Shown here: piece by piece, positions 26,776-34,177 of the stretch
How positions within the stretch are numbered: position 1 is the first letter of the stretch
Layout: each line of letters opens with the position of its first letter
Assembly (NCBI RefSeq): GCF_018599185.1
Contig: NZ_JAHFVL010000002.1
Location: 496,001-560,000 of the forward strand
DNA: 64,000 bases
Direction of reading: 5' to 3'
DNA from: Rhodanobacter sp. LX-99
Lineage (GTDB): Bacteria > Pseudomonadota > Gammaproteobacteria > Xanthomonadales > Rhodanobacteraceae
Position numbers and translations under genes: made by a program
The notes under the pieces: generated by a model
What the model saw: the letters and a program-made list of their open reading frames with translations, nothing else
Database searches by the model: none
Told to the model about the DNA's origin: nothing

Positions 26776-27255
26776 TCAGCCGCGCCGGGCGGCCTCGATC
26801 GCGGCGATGTCGATTTTCGTCATCGTCATCATCGCCTCGAACGCGCGCTTGGCGACGGCGGGATCCGGGTCGGTGACCGCAGCCATCAGGGCGCGCGGGG
26901 TGATCTGCCACGACAGGCCCCACTGGTCCTTGCACCAGCCGCACTCGCTGGCCTGGCCGCCGTTGCCGATGATCGCGTTCCACAGGCGGTCGGTTTCGGC
27001 CTGGTCGTCGGTGGCTACCTGGAACGAGAACGCATTGGTGTGCGGGGTCCCGGGGCCGCCGTTCATGCCCAGGCAGGGGATGCCCATGACCGTGAACTCC
27101 ACCATCAGCACGTCGCCCTGCTTGCCGGCGGGGTAGTCGCCCGGCGCGCGGTGGACGGCGCCCACGGCGCTGTCCGGGAACGTCTTGGCGTAGAACGTCG
27201 CGGCATCCAGGGCGGCGCCGTCGTACCAAAGGCAAATCGTGTTCTTGCTGGCCAT
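26776..27255 (-). CDS. VOC superfamily protein, PhnB/3-demethylubiquinone methyltransferase-like
   Basis: 159-aa protein of the PhnB-like VOC subgroup. MASKNTICLWYDGAALDAATFYAKTFPDS is the typical start, followed by FTVMGIPCLGMNGGPGTPHTNAFSFQV and QWGLSWQITPRALMAAVTDPDP. Annotation pipelines often name such proteins 3-demethylubiquinone-9 3-methyltransferase, but they lack a methyltransferase fold and their reaction is unknown. Confidence 0.88.
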   Translation of the reverse strand: MASKNTICLWYDGAALDAATFYAKTFPDSAVGAVHRAPGDYPAGKQGDVLMVEFTVMGIPCLGMNGGPGTPHTNAFSFQVATDDQAETDRLWNAIIGNGGQASECGWCKDQWGLSWQITPRALMAAVTDPDPAVAKRAFEAMMTMTKIDIAAIEAARRG

Positions 27256-27447
27256 CTTGGTTCTCCTGGTTCAGGGCGGCGAGGATGCCCTTCATTCTCT
27301 TCGACGAACGACGGGTGTGCAGATCGACACGCGAGACAGGGGGGGCGGAGTGATCGGGCCCGGATTTGGCGCTTGCGGTGTTCCGGCTTCAGGGTGGACA
27401 GTTGGCCGCTGCAACATCGTCAACACTTTATCCGGCAGGGAGCAGTC

Positions 27448-28563
27448 ATGGAAAAGAAGAGTCCGGCGCAGATTGGTGCAGAAATCCAGAAGTTCTTTCC
27501 CCACTTCAACTCCGACAAGCAGAAGAACGACAAGGCCAAGTTCAAGGGCGCGTTCGAGAACCGCGATGGCCTGATGGTGTATGCCGGCGAATCGGCGCTG
27601 TTCCACGACTTGTGCCAGATCGGTGCACTGCTGACGGATGAGGCCGTGTGCCTGAAACACCTCAAGACGTTGAATGAGCGGATGGTGTTCGAATTCGCGC
27701 AGCTGAACTCCGAAGACCCTCGCATCAAGTCGCCCACGCTCACGCCGCGGATGGGGAACGACCAGGCCTACAAGAATGTCGACAGGCCACAGTGGCTGCT
27801 GGGCAAGCCGCCGAAGTTCGGCGGCATCCTCAAGAAGATCCTCATGGAGGAAGAGCTGAAGTGGGGATTCAACGGCACCGAGGCCGAGCCGACCGAACTG
27901 CCCACCTTGTCCGGGTTCGTCCACCCCGACAGCTTCAACAACCTGCTGCTGCGGCAGGCGCGCCACTGGAAGGACCCGGGCGCTTCCATCAATCACGGCG
28001 AATACACGCATCGCCTGCAGTGGTGGATCATCTGCTGCGAACACGCCAGCGGCGGCCTGTACCGCCTGAAGCAGCCCCCCGTGAAGCGCTTCCGGCAACT
28101 TCCGAAATACACGACCTCGCATTGGCGTGGTGCGCAGATCGCGGCCAACGGCGCGACCCTCGAGACGGCCAGCCAGTATCCCACCCTGGCGGACGTCTAC
28201 ACCAACCGCTCGCTTTGGGATTTCCTGTGCGACTGCGTGCCGGCCGACGATTCCATGAAGGAGAGCACGCCGGCCAGCGATACGTTCCGTTCGCCCCAGT
28301 ACATGAACCTGTACCTGACGGCCCCCGCCCGCGAATTCGACCAGCCCGAAATCCGCGTGCTCTACAACTACCTGGTGGCGCGCTTCAACAAACGCACCTG
28401 GCAGAACGCCAACAACATGCTGCGGCCCTACAAGGCCGTGCTGGCAAAGAAGTGGGGCATGAGCGAGGGGCAATTCGACCTGGCTTTCGCGGACGTATCG
28501 AAGTACGGCCAGACGGACGTCTTCGCCACCGTCGACGGGCAGGTGGTGAGCAAACCCAAATGA
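27448..28563 (+). CDS. possible LirA/MavJ-type effector-like protein
   Basis: 371-aa soluble protein without signal peptide or membrane segment. The pattern of conserved blocks (SPTLTPRMGNDQAYKNVDRP, WLLGKPPKF, KDPGASINHGEYTHRLQWW) reminds me of proteins annotated as LirA/MavJ family type IV secretion effectors, first named in Legionella. This is recalled, not computed, and I give it moderate weight. Function of that family is unresolved. The ATG has a GGGAG ribosome binding site. No secretion system genes are in the window, but two CaaX-tailed proteins flank it. Confidence 0.5.
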   Translation: MEKKSPAQIGAEIQKFFPHFNSDKQKNDKAKFKGAFENRDGLMVYAGESALFHDLCQIGALLTDEAVCLKHLKTLNERMVFEFAQLNSEDPRIKSPTLTPRMGNDQAYKNVDRPQWLLGKPPKFGGILKKILMEEELKWGFNGTEAEPTELPTLSGFVHPDSFNNLLLRQARHWKDPGASINHGEYTHRLQWWIICCEHASGGLYRLKQPPVKRFRQLPKYTTSHWRGAQIAANGATLETASQYPTLADVYTNRSLWDFLCDCVPADDSMKESTPASDTFRSPQYMNLYLTAPAREFDQPEIRVLYNYLVARFNKRTWQNANNMLRPYKAVLAKKWGMSEGQFDLAFADVSKYGQTDVFATVDGQVVSKPK

Positions 28564-28650
28564 GCAGCAGCCAGGGCCGAGCGAGACGGGCCGGGCCCAC
28601 CCGGCCACTGTTCGCATGGGGCAAATGAACCTGCCCCTGGCTTCGGCTCG

Positions 28651-29238
28651 CTACTTCATCCGCGTATCGGTCGCCACCCAGTTGATCTCCCAGGTCTTGC
28701 CGCCGTCGTCCGAGAAGGCCTGCTCGAAGCGGATCGTGTCGGCGTCGAGCGGCGTGATCACGAAACGGACGAAGATGGCGCGTCCGTCGAAGTCTTCCTG
28801 GTCGTAGAACTCGCCGCGGCCGTCGACGAATCGGCCGATCGTCGGCTGTCCCAACGTCCCGCCGCTGCTGTTGGCGAAGTTGAGGCTCCACTGGCGCGAC
28901 CGCGGGTTGTAGAGCCGCAGGTTCAGGCCTTCGAAATGGCCGTCCGGGCCGTCGGCCGTCAGTTCGACCAGGTTGGCGCGGCCGTTCCAGACCTTGCGCA
29001 CGGTGGTGACGCCCTCGTATTCCACCCATTCGCTGGATCCCGACAGGGGATGCGCCAGCCGCTTCAGGTGCGTGCGCCATGTGCCGATCTCGAAATCGAA
29101 ATCGTGCTGGCCATCGCGCGGTGTTTCCGCTACCGCCTTGGCGGCCTGCGGGGCTCGTGCGCAGGCAGGCGCAACCGGCAGGTACGGCAGCCCCATGACG
29201 GCCAGGCACGACAGGAAAGCGCGGCAACGGCTCGGCAT
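28651..29238 (-). CDS. DUF1579-like secreted lipocalin-type protein
   Basis: 195-aa protein with a signal peptide (FLSCLAVMGLPYLPVAPACARA). A beta-barrel-like domain follows: HDFDFEIGTWRTHLKRLAHPLSG begins the fold and SFSDDGGKTWEINWVATDTR ends it, a layout typical of DUF1579 and related lipocalin-like proteins that bind small ligands. The ATG at 29238 is supported by GGAG 6 nt upstream. It is divergent from the HxlR regulator with only 45 nt between starts, so that regulator probably controls it. Confidence 0.75.
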   Translation of the reverse strand: MPSRCRAFLSCLAVMGLPYLPVAPACARAPQAAKAVAETPRDGQHDFDFEIGTWRTHLKRLAHPLSGSSEWVEYEGVTTVRKVWNGRANLVELTADGPDGHFEGLNLRLYNPRSRQWSLNFANSSGGTLGQPTIGRFVDGRGEFYDQEDFDGRAIFVRFVITPLDADTIRFEQAFSDDGGKTWEINWVATDTRMK

Positions 29239-29283
29239 GGCATGCTCCAACATGATTCGATTGACTGAACGCTAGAGGCAGCC

Positions 29284-29706
29284 ATGTCCAGCGACAAGAA
29301 GGCACGTCCAGGTGCGTATCTGTTGGCCACCTCCCATCCGCTGGCGGATTGCCCGCTGCACGCGGCCTTCGTCGCGGTCGGCGGCAAATGGAAGCTCACG
29401 ATCCTGTATTGGCTCGCGCGCGAGCCCCATCACTTTTCCGGCCTGCTGCGCCGCGTCGCGCCGATTTCGCACAAGGTGCTGACCGAGCAGCTGCGCGAGC
29501 TCGAAGCCGACGGCCTGGTCGAGCGCCTGGTGGCCGGACGCGTGCCAGCGCCGGTGCAGTACCGCCTGAGCGGCTACGGAGAGACGGTCTTGCCGCTGGT
29601 GGAGGAAGCAAGGGTCTGGGGCCTGGCGCACCTTCGGCGAATGCGCGGGCCGGGTCCGGCGCCGTCGGCGGCAGCGCTGGGCTGTGGCGATGCCCTGGGC
29701 AAGTAG
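29284..29706 (+). CDS. HxlR-family transcriptional regulator
   Basis: 140-aa winged-helix protein with the HxlR signature: CPLHAAFVAVGGKWKLTILYWL, FSGLLRRVAPISHKVLTEQLRELEADGLV and VQYRLSGYGETVLPLV. The family usually responds to reactive aldehydes or quinones through a cysteine near the N-terminus, here Cys23 in the ADCPLH motif. The divergent DUF1579-like gene 45 nt away is its most likely target. Confidence 0.92.
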   Translation: MSSDKKARPGAYLLATSHPLADCPLHAAFVAVGGKWKLTILYWLAREPHHFSGLLRRVAPISHKVLTEQLRELEADGLVERLVAGRVPAPVQYRLSGYGETVLPLVEEARVWGLAHLRRMRGPGPAPSAAALGCGDALGK

Positions 29707-29778
29707 CGGAACCAGAGCTTCTTCTGACTCCGCCAAAGTAGACCGCGGCACGCAGCAATCCGTTCTGCTGGATCAAGA

Positions 29779-29800
29779 CGGGACGGGGTGCGCCGTCCCG
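29779..29800. terminator. bidirectional terminator-like hairpin
   Basis: Perfect 8-bp stem CGGGACGG (29779-29786) / CCGTCCCG (29793-29800) with a 6-nt loop, between the convergent HxlR and DUF1428 genes. T-richness is poor on both sides (TCTTG on the minus strand). Confidence 0.6.
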
Positions 29801-29806
29801 CTTCGG

Positions 29807-30163
29807 CTAGGCCGGCAAGCTGACCACCGGCGCGAAGCCGCCGAAGATCATGCGCTTGCCGTCGAAGGGCATGTCGCCGGCGGCCGCCATGCGGGGATCC
29901 TTCATGATCTTCTCCATGCCGGCGTCACGGGTGGCCTTGTCGGGCCATTCGATCCAGGAGAACGCCACGGATTCGTCCGGCTTTGCCTGCACGGCGCGGC
30001 GGAAGTCGGTGAGCTTGCCGTCGGGCACGTCGTCGCCCCAGCACTCCATCACGCGGGTGGCGCCGAACTCCATGAAAATGGCGTCGAAGGTGTTGGCATG
30101 CGCAATGAACTTGTCGCGGTTGGCGTTGGGTACGGCGATCACGAAACCATCGATGTAGGACAT
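29807..30163 (-). CDS. DUF1428 domain-containing protein
   Basis: 118-aa dimeric ferredoxin-like-fold protein of the DUF1428 family: MSYIDGFVIAVPNANRDKFIAHA, MECWGDDVPDGKLTDFRRAV and MIFGGFAPVV are all typical. The function of the family is unknown; it is related in fold to antibiotic biosynthesis monooxygenases. A leftward single-gene unit. Confidence 0.92.
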   Translation of the reverse strand: MSYIDGFVIAVPNANRDKFIAHANTFDAIFMEFGATRVMECWGDDVPDGKLTDFRRAVQAKPDESVAFSWIEWPDKATRDAGMEKIMKDPRMAAAGDMPFDGKRMIFGGFAPVVSLPA

Positions 30164-30477
30164 GGTGTTCTCCTTGGTGGCGGGGGGCTGGTGCGGCGCC
30201 CCTCACTTGGGCGACGAACGAGAGCGGATGCGATCGACATCGGGCGTGGACAAGGAGGTCAAATCGTACGCTGACTCTGGTTTCATCTCGCCTGACTGTC
30301 CAATGTGCTCATGCTCCACATCCTCTCGTGCCGTGCCACCTGCCCGAGACACCCGGCTGGCTAAGGGGACGGAGTGGATTACCCCGTCTCTTTGGGCGGC
30401 TATCCGGCGGCCGCCGGCGGAGTAAGCTGTGGCCTCCCTGCGACCGGCTCACCATCTCCCACCTTGCGGAGCGTGCC
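30164..30477. other. intergenic region between divergent genes
   Basis: 314 nt. It contains a 14-bp perfect palindrome CCGGCGGCCGCCGG (30404-30417) about 60 nt before the CTLL-tailed gene, and GGGGACGG...CCCCGTC pairing near 30365-30388. No gene is recognised. Confidence 0.45.
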
Positions 30478-30972
30478 ATGTCCCGATTGACCGACAAACA
30501 GCTGAAGGCCTGGGCCCTGCCGTATTCCACCCAGAACAAGGGTGACTGCGCGGGCGTGACGAAGCAGCTTCTGGAGGCGAGTTTCGGCAACTACGCCGGC
30601 GACCCTCCGACCGAGCGGAGGAAGAAGGCGGTCCGCATCCCGCTCCGGGAAAAAACCTCCCACACTGGTGTGCTTCTCCGTTGGGACGCTACGGGCGAAG
30701 AGGTGATCGTGGACGCCACGATCCAGCAGTTCGGCGGTGAAAAACGGGTCTTCGTCGGCAGCTACGACGAGTGGGTAGAGCGCCTGAAGGTGCTGAACAG
30801 CGTGGACCACGTGGAACCTGTCGATGCGGACTTCGGCTTCATGTACGACGTGCTCGATACCGTGAACGCCATGGACAGGAACGACCTGCGGCGAAGCAAG
30901 GGCAGTGCGAGCAGCGAGGCCCACCAGGCCGAGACGCTCAAGAAAGGCTGCTGCAACTGCACGCTGCTGTGA
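30478..30972 (+). CDS. putative papain/transglutaminase-like enzyme with C-terminal CaaX-type tail
   Basis: 164-aa soluble protein without signal peptide. A Cys-His-Asp set is visible in the order of papain-like/transglutaminase-type folds: NKGDCAGVT (Cys24), EKTSHTGVLLRW (His62) and EEVIVDATIQQF (Asp79). Such folds include toxins that deamidate or cleave host proteins. The C-terminus is LKKGCCNCTLL: a basic pair, two palmitoylatable cysteines and the CaaX box CTLL, whose final Leu predicts geranylgeranylation. The closest visual parallel is the RhoB tail. ATG 30478 has GGAG upstream. The effector role is inferred. Confidence 0.7.
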   Translation: MSRLTDKQLKAWALPYSTQNKGDCAGVTKQLLEASFGNYAGDPPTERRKKAVRIPLREKTSHTGVLLRWDATGEEVIVDATIQQFGGEKRVFVGSYDEWVERLKVLNSVDHVEPVDADFGFMYDVLDTVNAMDRNDLRRSKGSASSEAHQAETLKKGCCNCTLL

Positions 30973-31061
30973 GCGGATAAGGGGCGAAGGCAATTCCGTT
31001 AACTACCTCCGTTCCCTTGCTGCCTGCCGACGTCACGCGTCAGGTCGACGTCACCGTGCCG

Positions 31062-31907
31062 CTACCGCTGGCGCTTGGCTGCATACATTGCGCGGTCGGC
31101 GTGCGCCAGCAGGATGTCCGGGTCGCTTCCGTCCGCCGGGAAGCAGGCGATGCCGACACTGGCATCCAGCCGGAACAAACCGTCGGGCAGCGTGAAGGGC
31201 GGGCCCAGGCAGGCGCGGAGGCCTTCGGCGACGGCCCGGGCGGCCTCGGCGTCGTGGCAGCCGGGCAGCAGCGCGACAAACTCGTCGCCACCGACGCGGG
31301 CGACCAGGTCGCCCTTCCGAAGACCCTGCTGCAGGCGCTGTGCGACTTCGCGCAGCAGGCGGTCGCCGGCGTCGTGTCCACCCCGGTCGTTGACCTCCTT
31401 GAAGCCGTCAAGGTCCAGGTAGAGCACGGCCAGGCCGTCGCCGGTCTGCGTCGCGTGTGCGATGGCGTATTGCAGCTCGCATTGCAGCTGGTGACGGTTG
31501 GACAATCCGGTCAGCGGATCGTGGCTGGCACGGTGCTCGAGTTCGCGTTCGGCGCGGCGCAGTTCGGTCACCTCGTGGGCCACGCCGATGCGCACGCCGT
31601 ACTCGGGCAGCCAGCGGGCCGACCACTGGATGTCCACGCTGTGGCCGTCCTTGTGCACGTAGCGGTTGCGGAAGTGGCGCTGCAGCGCGCCGTCCATCAC
31701 CTGTTCGGCCTGCTGCACGGTTGCCGCGCGGTCGTCGGGATGGACCAGGTCGAATATTCGCCGGCCAAGCACCTCGTCGCGGGTGTAGCCGAAGATGCGC
31801 TCGAAGCTCGCACTGACGTACAGGAAGTGGCCTTCGGCATCGACGACGCAGGCCGCGTCAGGCAGCAGGTCGAGCACGTCGGCGAGGGGAGGCAGCTTCG
31901 GGATCAT
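31062..31907 (-). CDS. PAS-GGDEF diguanylate cyclase
   Basis: 281-aa cytoplasmic protein. Residues about 10-125 form a PAS sensor domain (PDAACVVDAEGHFLYVSASFERIFGYTRDEVLGRRIFDLVHPDD). Residues 126-281 form a GGDEF domain with the intact active loop RVGGDEF and the substrate motif DLDGFKEVND. It should condense two GTP to cyclic di-GMP in response to a ligand or redox signal sensed by PAS. There is no transmembrane segment. No inhibitory RxxD site is seen directly before the GGDEF loop (DLVARVGGDEF). Confidence 0.93.
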   Translation of the reverse strand: MIPKLPPLADVLDLLPDAACVVDAEGHFLYVSASFERIFGYTRDEVLGRRIFDLVHPDDRAATVQQAEQVMDGALQRHFRNRYVHKDGHSVDIQWSARWLPEYGVRIGVAHEVTELRRAERELEHRASHDPLTGLSNRHQLQCELQYAIAHATQTGDGLAVLYLDLDGFKEVNDRGGHDAGDRLLREVAQRLQQGLRKGDLVARVGGDEFVALLPGCHDAEAARAVAEGLRACLGPPFTLPDGLFRLDASVGIACFPADGSDPDILLAHADRAMYAAKRQR

Positions 31908-32078
31908 GGAATTGCCGGGTTCGTGGCGCCCGGTCGCGGTGCCGTGAAGATGTGGCCGCAGTATGGCGAACTGACCGGATCGTAACCACGTGCAGTGGAG
32001 CCGCAGAAGTGCAGCGTCGTCACGCCGCGTTGGCCTGGCCTTGCCTACGCTCTCTGCCTCCCGTCACGAGATACCGCC

Positions 32079-32372
32079 ATGCCGACACTGCGCCTGCGCC
32101 TGACCGGAAGCGAAGACGATGTCCGGGCCGTGATCAACCTGCTGCAGAGCCTGGACGGCATCGAGCGCGTCGAGGAGATCGCGGACATGATGGATCACAT
32201 GGACGATGCGGATTCCAGCTCCGCAGGCCTGAGCGACATCCGCGGGCCCGATGCGCACGAACTCGAGATCGATGCGCCCAACACGGCCACCGCGCGCAAG
32301 GTGCGCGAGGCGGTCGAGGCGCTGGCGTCCGAGCTGGACGCGCTGGTGGAATTCGAGGAAGAGGACGAGTGA
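32079..32372 (+). CDS. small acidic hypothetical protein
   Basis: 97-aa acidic protein. MPTLRLRLTGSEDDVRAVINLLQSLDGIERVEEI opens like a ferredoxin-type ACT-like module. It is followed by an acidic linker (MMDHMDDADSSS) and a helix TARKVREAVEALASELDALVEFEEEDE. The alternating beta-alpha pattern suggests a small regulatory or binding domain, but no family is recognised. ATG 32079 is chosen because similarity to a folded domain begins there; an upstream reading adds unrelated sequence. Confidence 0.6.
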   Translation: MPTLRLRLTGSEDDVRAVINLLQSLDGIERVEEIADMMDHMDDADSSSAGLSDIRGPDAHELEIDAPNTATARKVREAVEALASELDALVEFEEEDE

Positions 32373-32483
32373 CCGTGCCAGCATCCCTTGAAGCGGCTCC
32401 CGAAGAGTGAGGCCGGATCCATTTGCCGAAGGCGGCAAGTAAACTCGGCCCCGCCAGTTTTGGCCCCGAGGAACTGCACGACC

Positions 32484-32939
32484 ATGCCACGATGGAACGG
32501 AATCACCGGAAGACACTGGCTGCTGGCGGTGCTGATGGGCCTCGCGGCCAGCGCCGGTGCGGTCGGGCCGAACCCGGCCACCCGCCAGCTGCTGAAAGCC
32601 GAGGCCGACGCCTGCCAAGCCTTCGAGGCCGGCAATGCGAATGCCTTGCGCCGCGCGCTCACGGCGGATTTCACGCTCGTCGATTCGCACGGCAGCGTGA
32701 CGAACCTCGAGCAGAACCTTGCCGAGGTCGCCGCGCGGGAGCCGTTCTACGAGGAGTTCCGCAACCACGACCAGCAGGTGCGCCTGTACGGCGACACCGC
32801 GCTGATCGTCGGCATCACCAGCGTCCGCGGCCGCGCCGGCGGTGAACCGTTCGCCGCCAACTTCCGCTACACGGACACGTGGATCCGCCGCCGCGGCAAG
32901 TGGTTGCTGGCGGCAAGCCACGCCAGCCGGTTGCCGTAG
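32484..32939 (+). CDS. NTF2-like (DUF4440) secreted protein
   Basis: 151-aa protein with signal peptide (RHWLLAVLMGLAASAGAVG). The NTF2-like domain reads EADACQAFEAGNANALRRALTADFTLVDSHGSVTNLEQNL, then VRLYGDTALIVGITSVRG and FRYTDTWIRRRGKWLLAASHAS, the canonical DUF4440 ending. It probably binds a small molecule in the periplasm; no active-site residues can be named. It converges with the START-domain gene 7 nt away. Confidence 0.85.
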   Translation: MPRWNGITGRHWLLAVLMGLAASAGAVGPNPATRQLLKAEADACQAFEAGNANALRRALTADFTLVDSHGSVTNLEQNLAEVAAREPFYEEFRNHDQQVRLYGDTALIVGITSVRGRAGGEPFAANFRYTDTWIRRRGKWLLAASHASRLP

Positions 32940-32946
32940 CGTTCGG

Positions 32947-33393
32947 TCAGTCCGGGATTTCCGCTTCCACCAGCTTGCCGAGCAGCACCAGCGATTCCTG
33001 CCAGCCCACGTAGCACTGCTCCACCGGGATGGCCTCGGGCAGGCCTTCCTGCACCACCTGCATGTCGGTGCCGCAGGACACGGCGCGGAAGGTGATGGTG
33101 GTGGTCATCTCGCCGGGCAGGTTGGGGTCCTCGAAGCGGTCGTTGTATTTGATGCGCTCGCCCGGCACGAGCTCCCGGTACGTGCCGCCGAAGCTGTGGC
33201 CGTTGCCGGTGGAGAAATTGGTGAACGTCATTCGGTAGCTACCGCCGACCCGCGCGTCGAGCTGGTGCACCTTGCAGGTGAAGCCGTTCGGCGGCAGCCA
33301 CTTGGCGATGGCTTCGGCATCGAGGAAGGCGCGGTAGATCCGCTCGGGCGGGGCGCGCAGCACGCGATGGAGGCGGAGGGTGTTGGTGGCCAT
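32947..33393 (-). CDS. SRPBCC/AHSA1-family protein
   Basis: 148-aa START/Bet v1-fold protein: LRLHRVLRAPPERIYRAFLDAEAIAKWLPPNGF is the hallmark beginning, and VEQCYVGWQESLVLLGKLVE is the closing helix of AHSA1-type (activator of Hsp90 ATPase-like) domains. Such proteins bind hydrophobic ligands. It is encoded alone, unlike the ArsR-linked copies at 50-51 kb. Confidence 0.9.
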   Translation of the reverse strand: MATNTLRLHRVLRAPPERIYRAFLDAEAIAKWLPPNGFTCKVHQLDARVGGSYRMTFTNFSTGNGHSFGGTYRELVPGERIKYNDRFEDPNLPGEMTTTITFRAVSCGTDMQVVQEGLPEAIPVEQCYVGWQESLVLLGKLVEAEIPD

Positions 33394-33518
33394 GGTGGTT
33401 CCCGTTGCAGAGGGTGAGTCCTCATCTTGAGGACGAACGGGCGGGGCGAAAATCGACCAGTACCATCGAACGCCGCGCAGATCGGGAGCGGAATCGCGGC
33501 GACAGGTCGGGCGCTCGA

Positions 33519-33974
33519 TCAGGCCTCGGCCGCGAATGCCTCGACCAGTGGCTGGTATTCCTCCATCGCCGGAAAGCCGGCGAAGCTGTGCTTCGCCGGG
33601 GTCGACGCCCAGGAGAGCCGGGCGTCGGTACAGGTCTCGATGAACGGCACGAAGTCCGCGTGCGGGTCGAGTACCGAGGGGCGCAGGTTGACCAGCCATT
33701 CGATCCCTGCCGGACGGGTCATCACCCATGACTTGCAGAACGCGCAGTACAGGTGGGTGTGCTCGCCCTGCAGGCCGCCGCGGACCAGTTCGCCTTCCAG
33801 GACCTCCACGCCATCGGCAGGCATCGCCAGCGACAGCGAGAACGCGCTGCCGGTCATCTTCTGGCAGCCATGGCAATGGCACGCCATGGTGAGCATGGCC
33901 GGCTTGGTGATGCGCACGCGCACGCGGCCGCAGCGGCAGGTGCCGGTGGCAGGGAGCTGTCGGGGATAGGGCAT
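33519..33974 (-). CDS. GFA family zinc-binding protein
   Basis: 151-aa protein of the glutathione-dependent formaldehyde-activating (GFA/CENP-V) family. Zinc ligands are visible as TCRCGRV, ACHCHGCQK and YCAFCKS. Family members bind glutathione adducts or small thiols, but few have a proven reaction. A long GC-rich spacer separates it from the DUF885 gene. Confidence 0.9.
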   Translation of the reverse strand: MPYPRQLPATGTCRCGRVRVRITKPAMLTMACHCHGCQKMTGSAFSLSLAMPADGVEVLEGELVRGGLQGEHTHLYCAFCKSWVMTRPAGIEWLVNLRPSVLDPHADFVPFIETCTDARLSWASTPAKHSFAGFPAMEEYQPLVEAFAAEA

Positions 33975-34177
33975 GGCTGGATTCCTCGTGCGGAATGGGC
34001 GTCCGGAATACTGTAGCCGGAGATGGCGTGTTCGCCACCGCAGCGCGCTCTGAAGAGGTGGGCGTCGTGGGCATCACGTGCGAGCGGCCCGGACGTGCCG
34101 GGCCCGCTCTCGGCGTGCGTTTGCTGCACCGCCTTGCACGGGCCTTTCCCGGGCCGCGCTGCTGCGGCGCCGATGCC

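Noticed and set aside
23856..30972. Xanthomonas-type bacterial-killing T4SS effectors
   Set aside because: The candidates have no recognisable XVIP-type C-terminal domain and no immunity lipoprotein genes next to them; the tails are eukaryotic-like instead.
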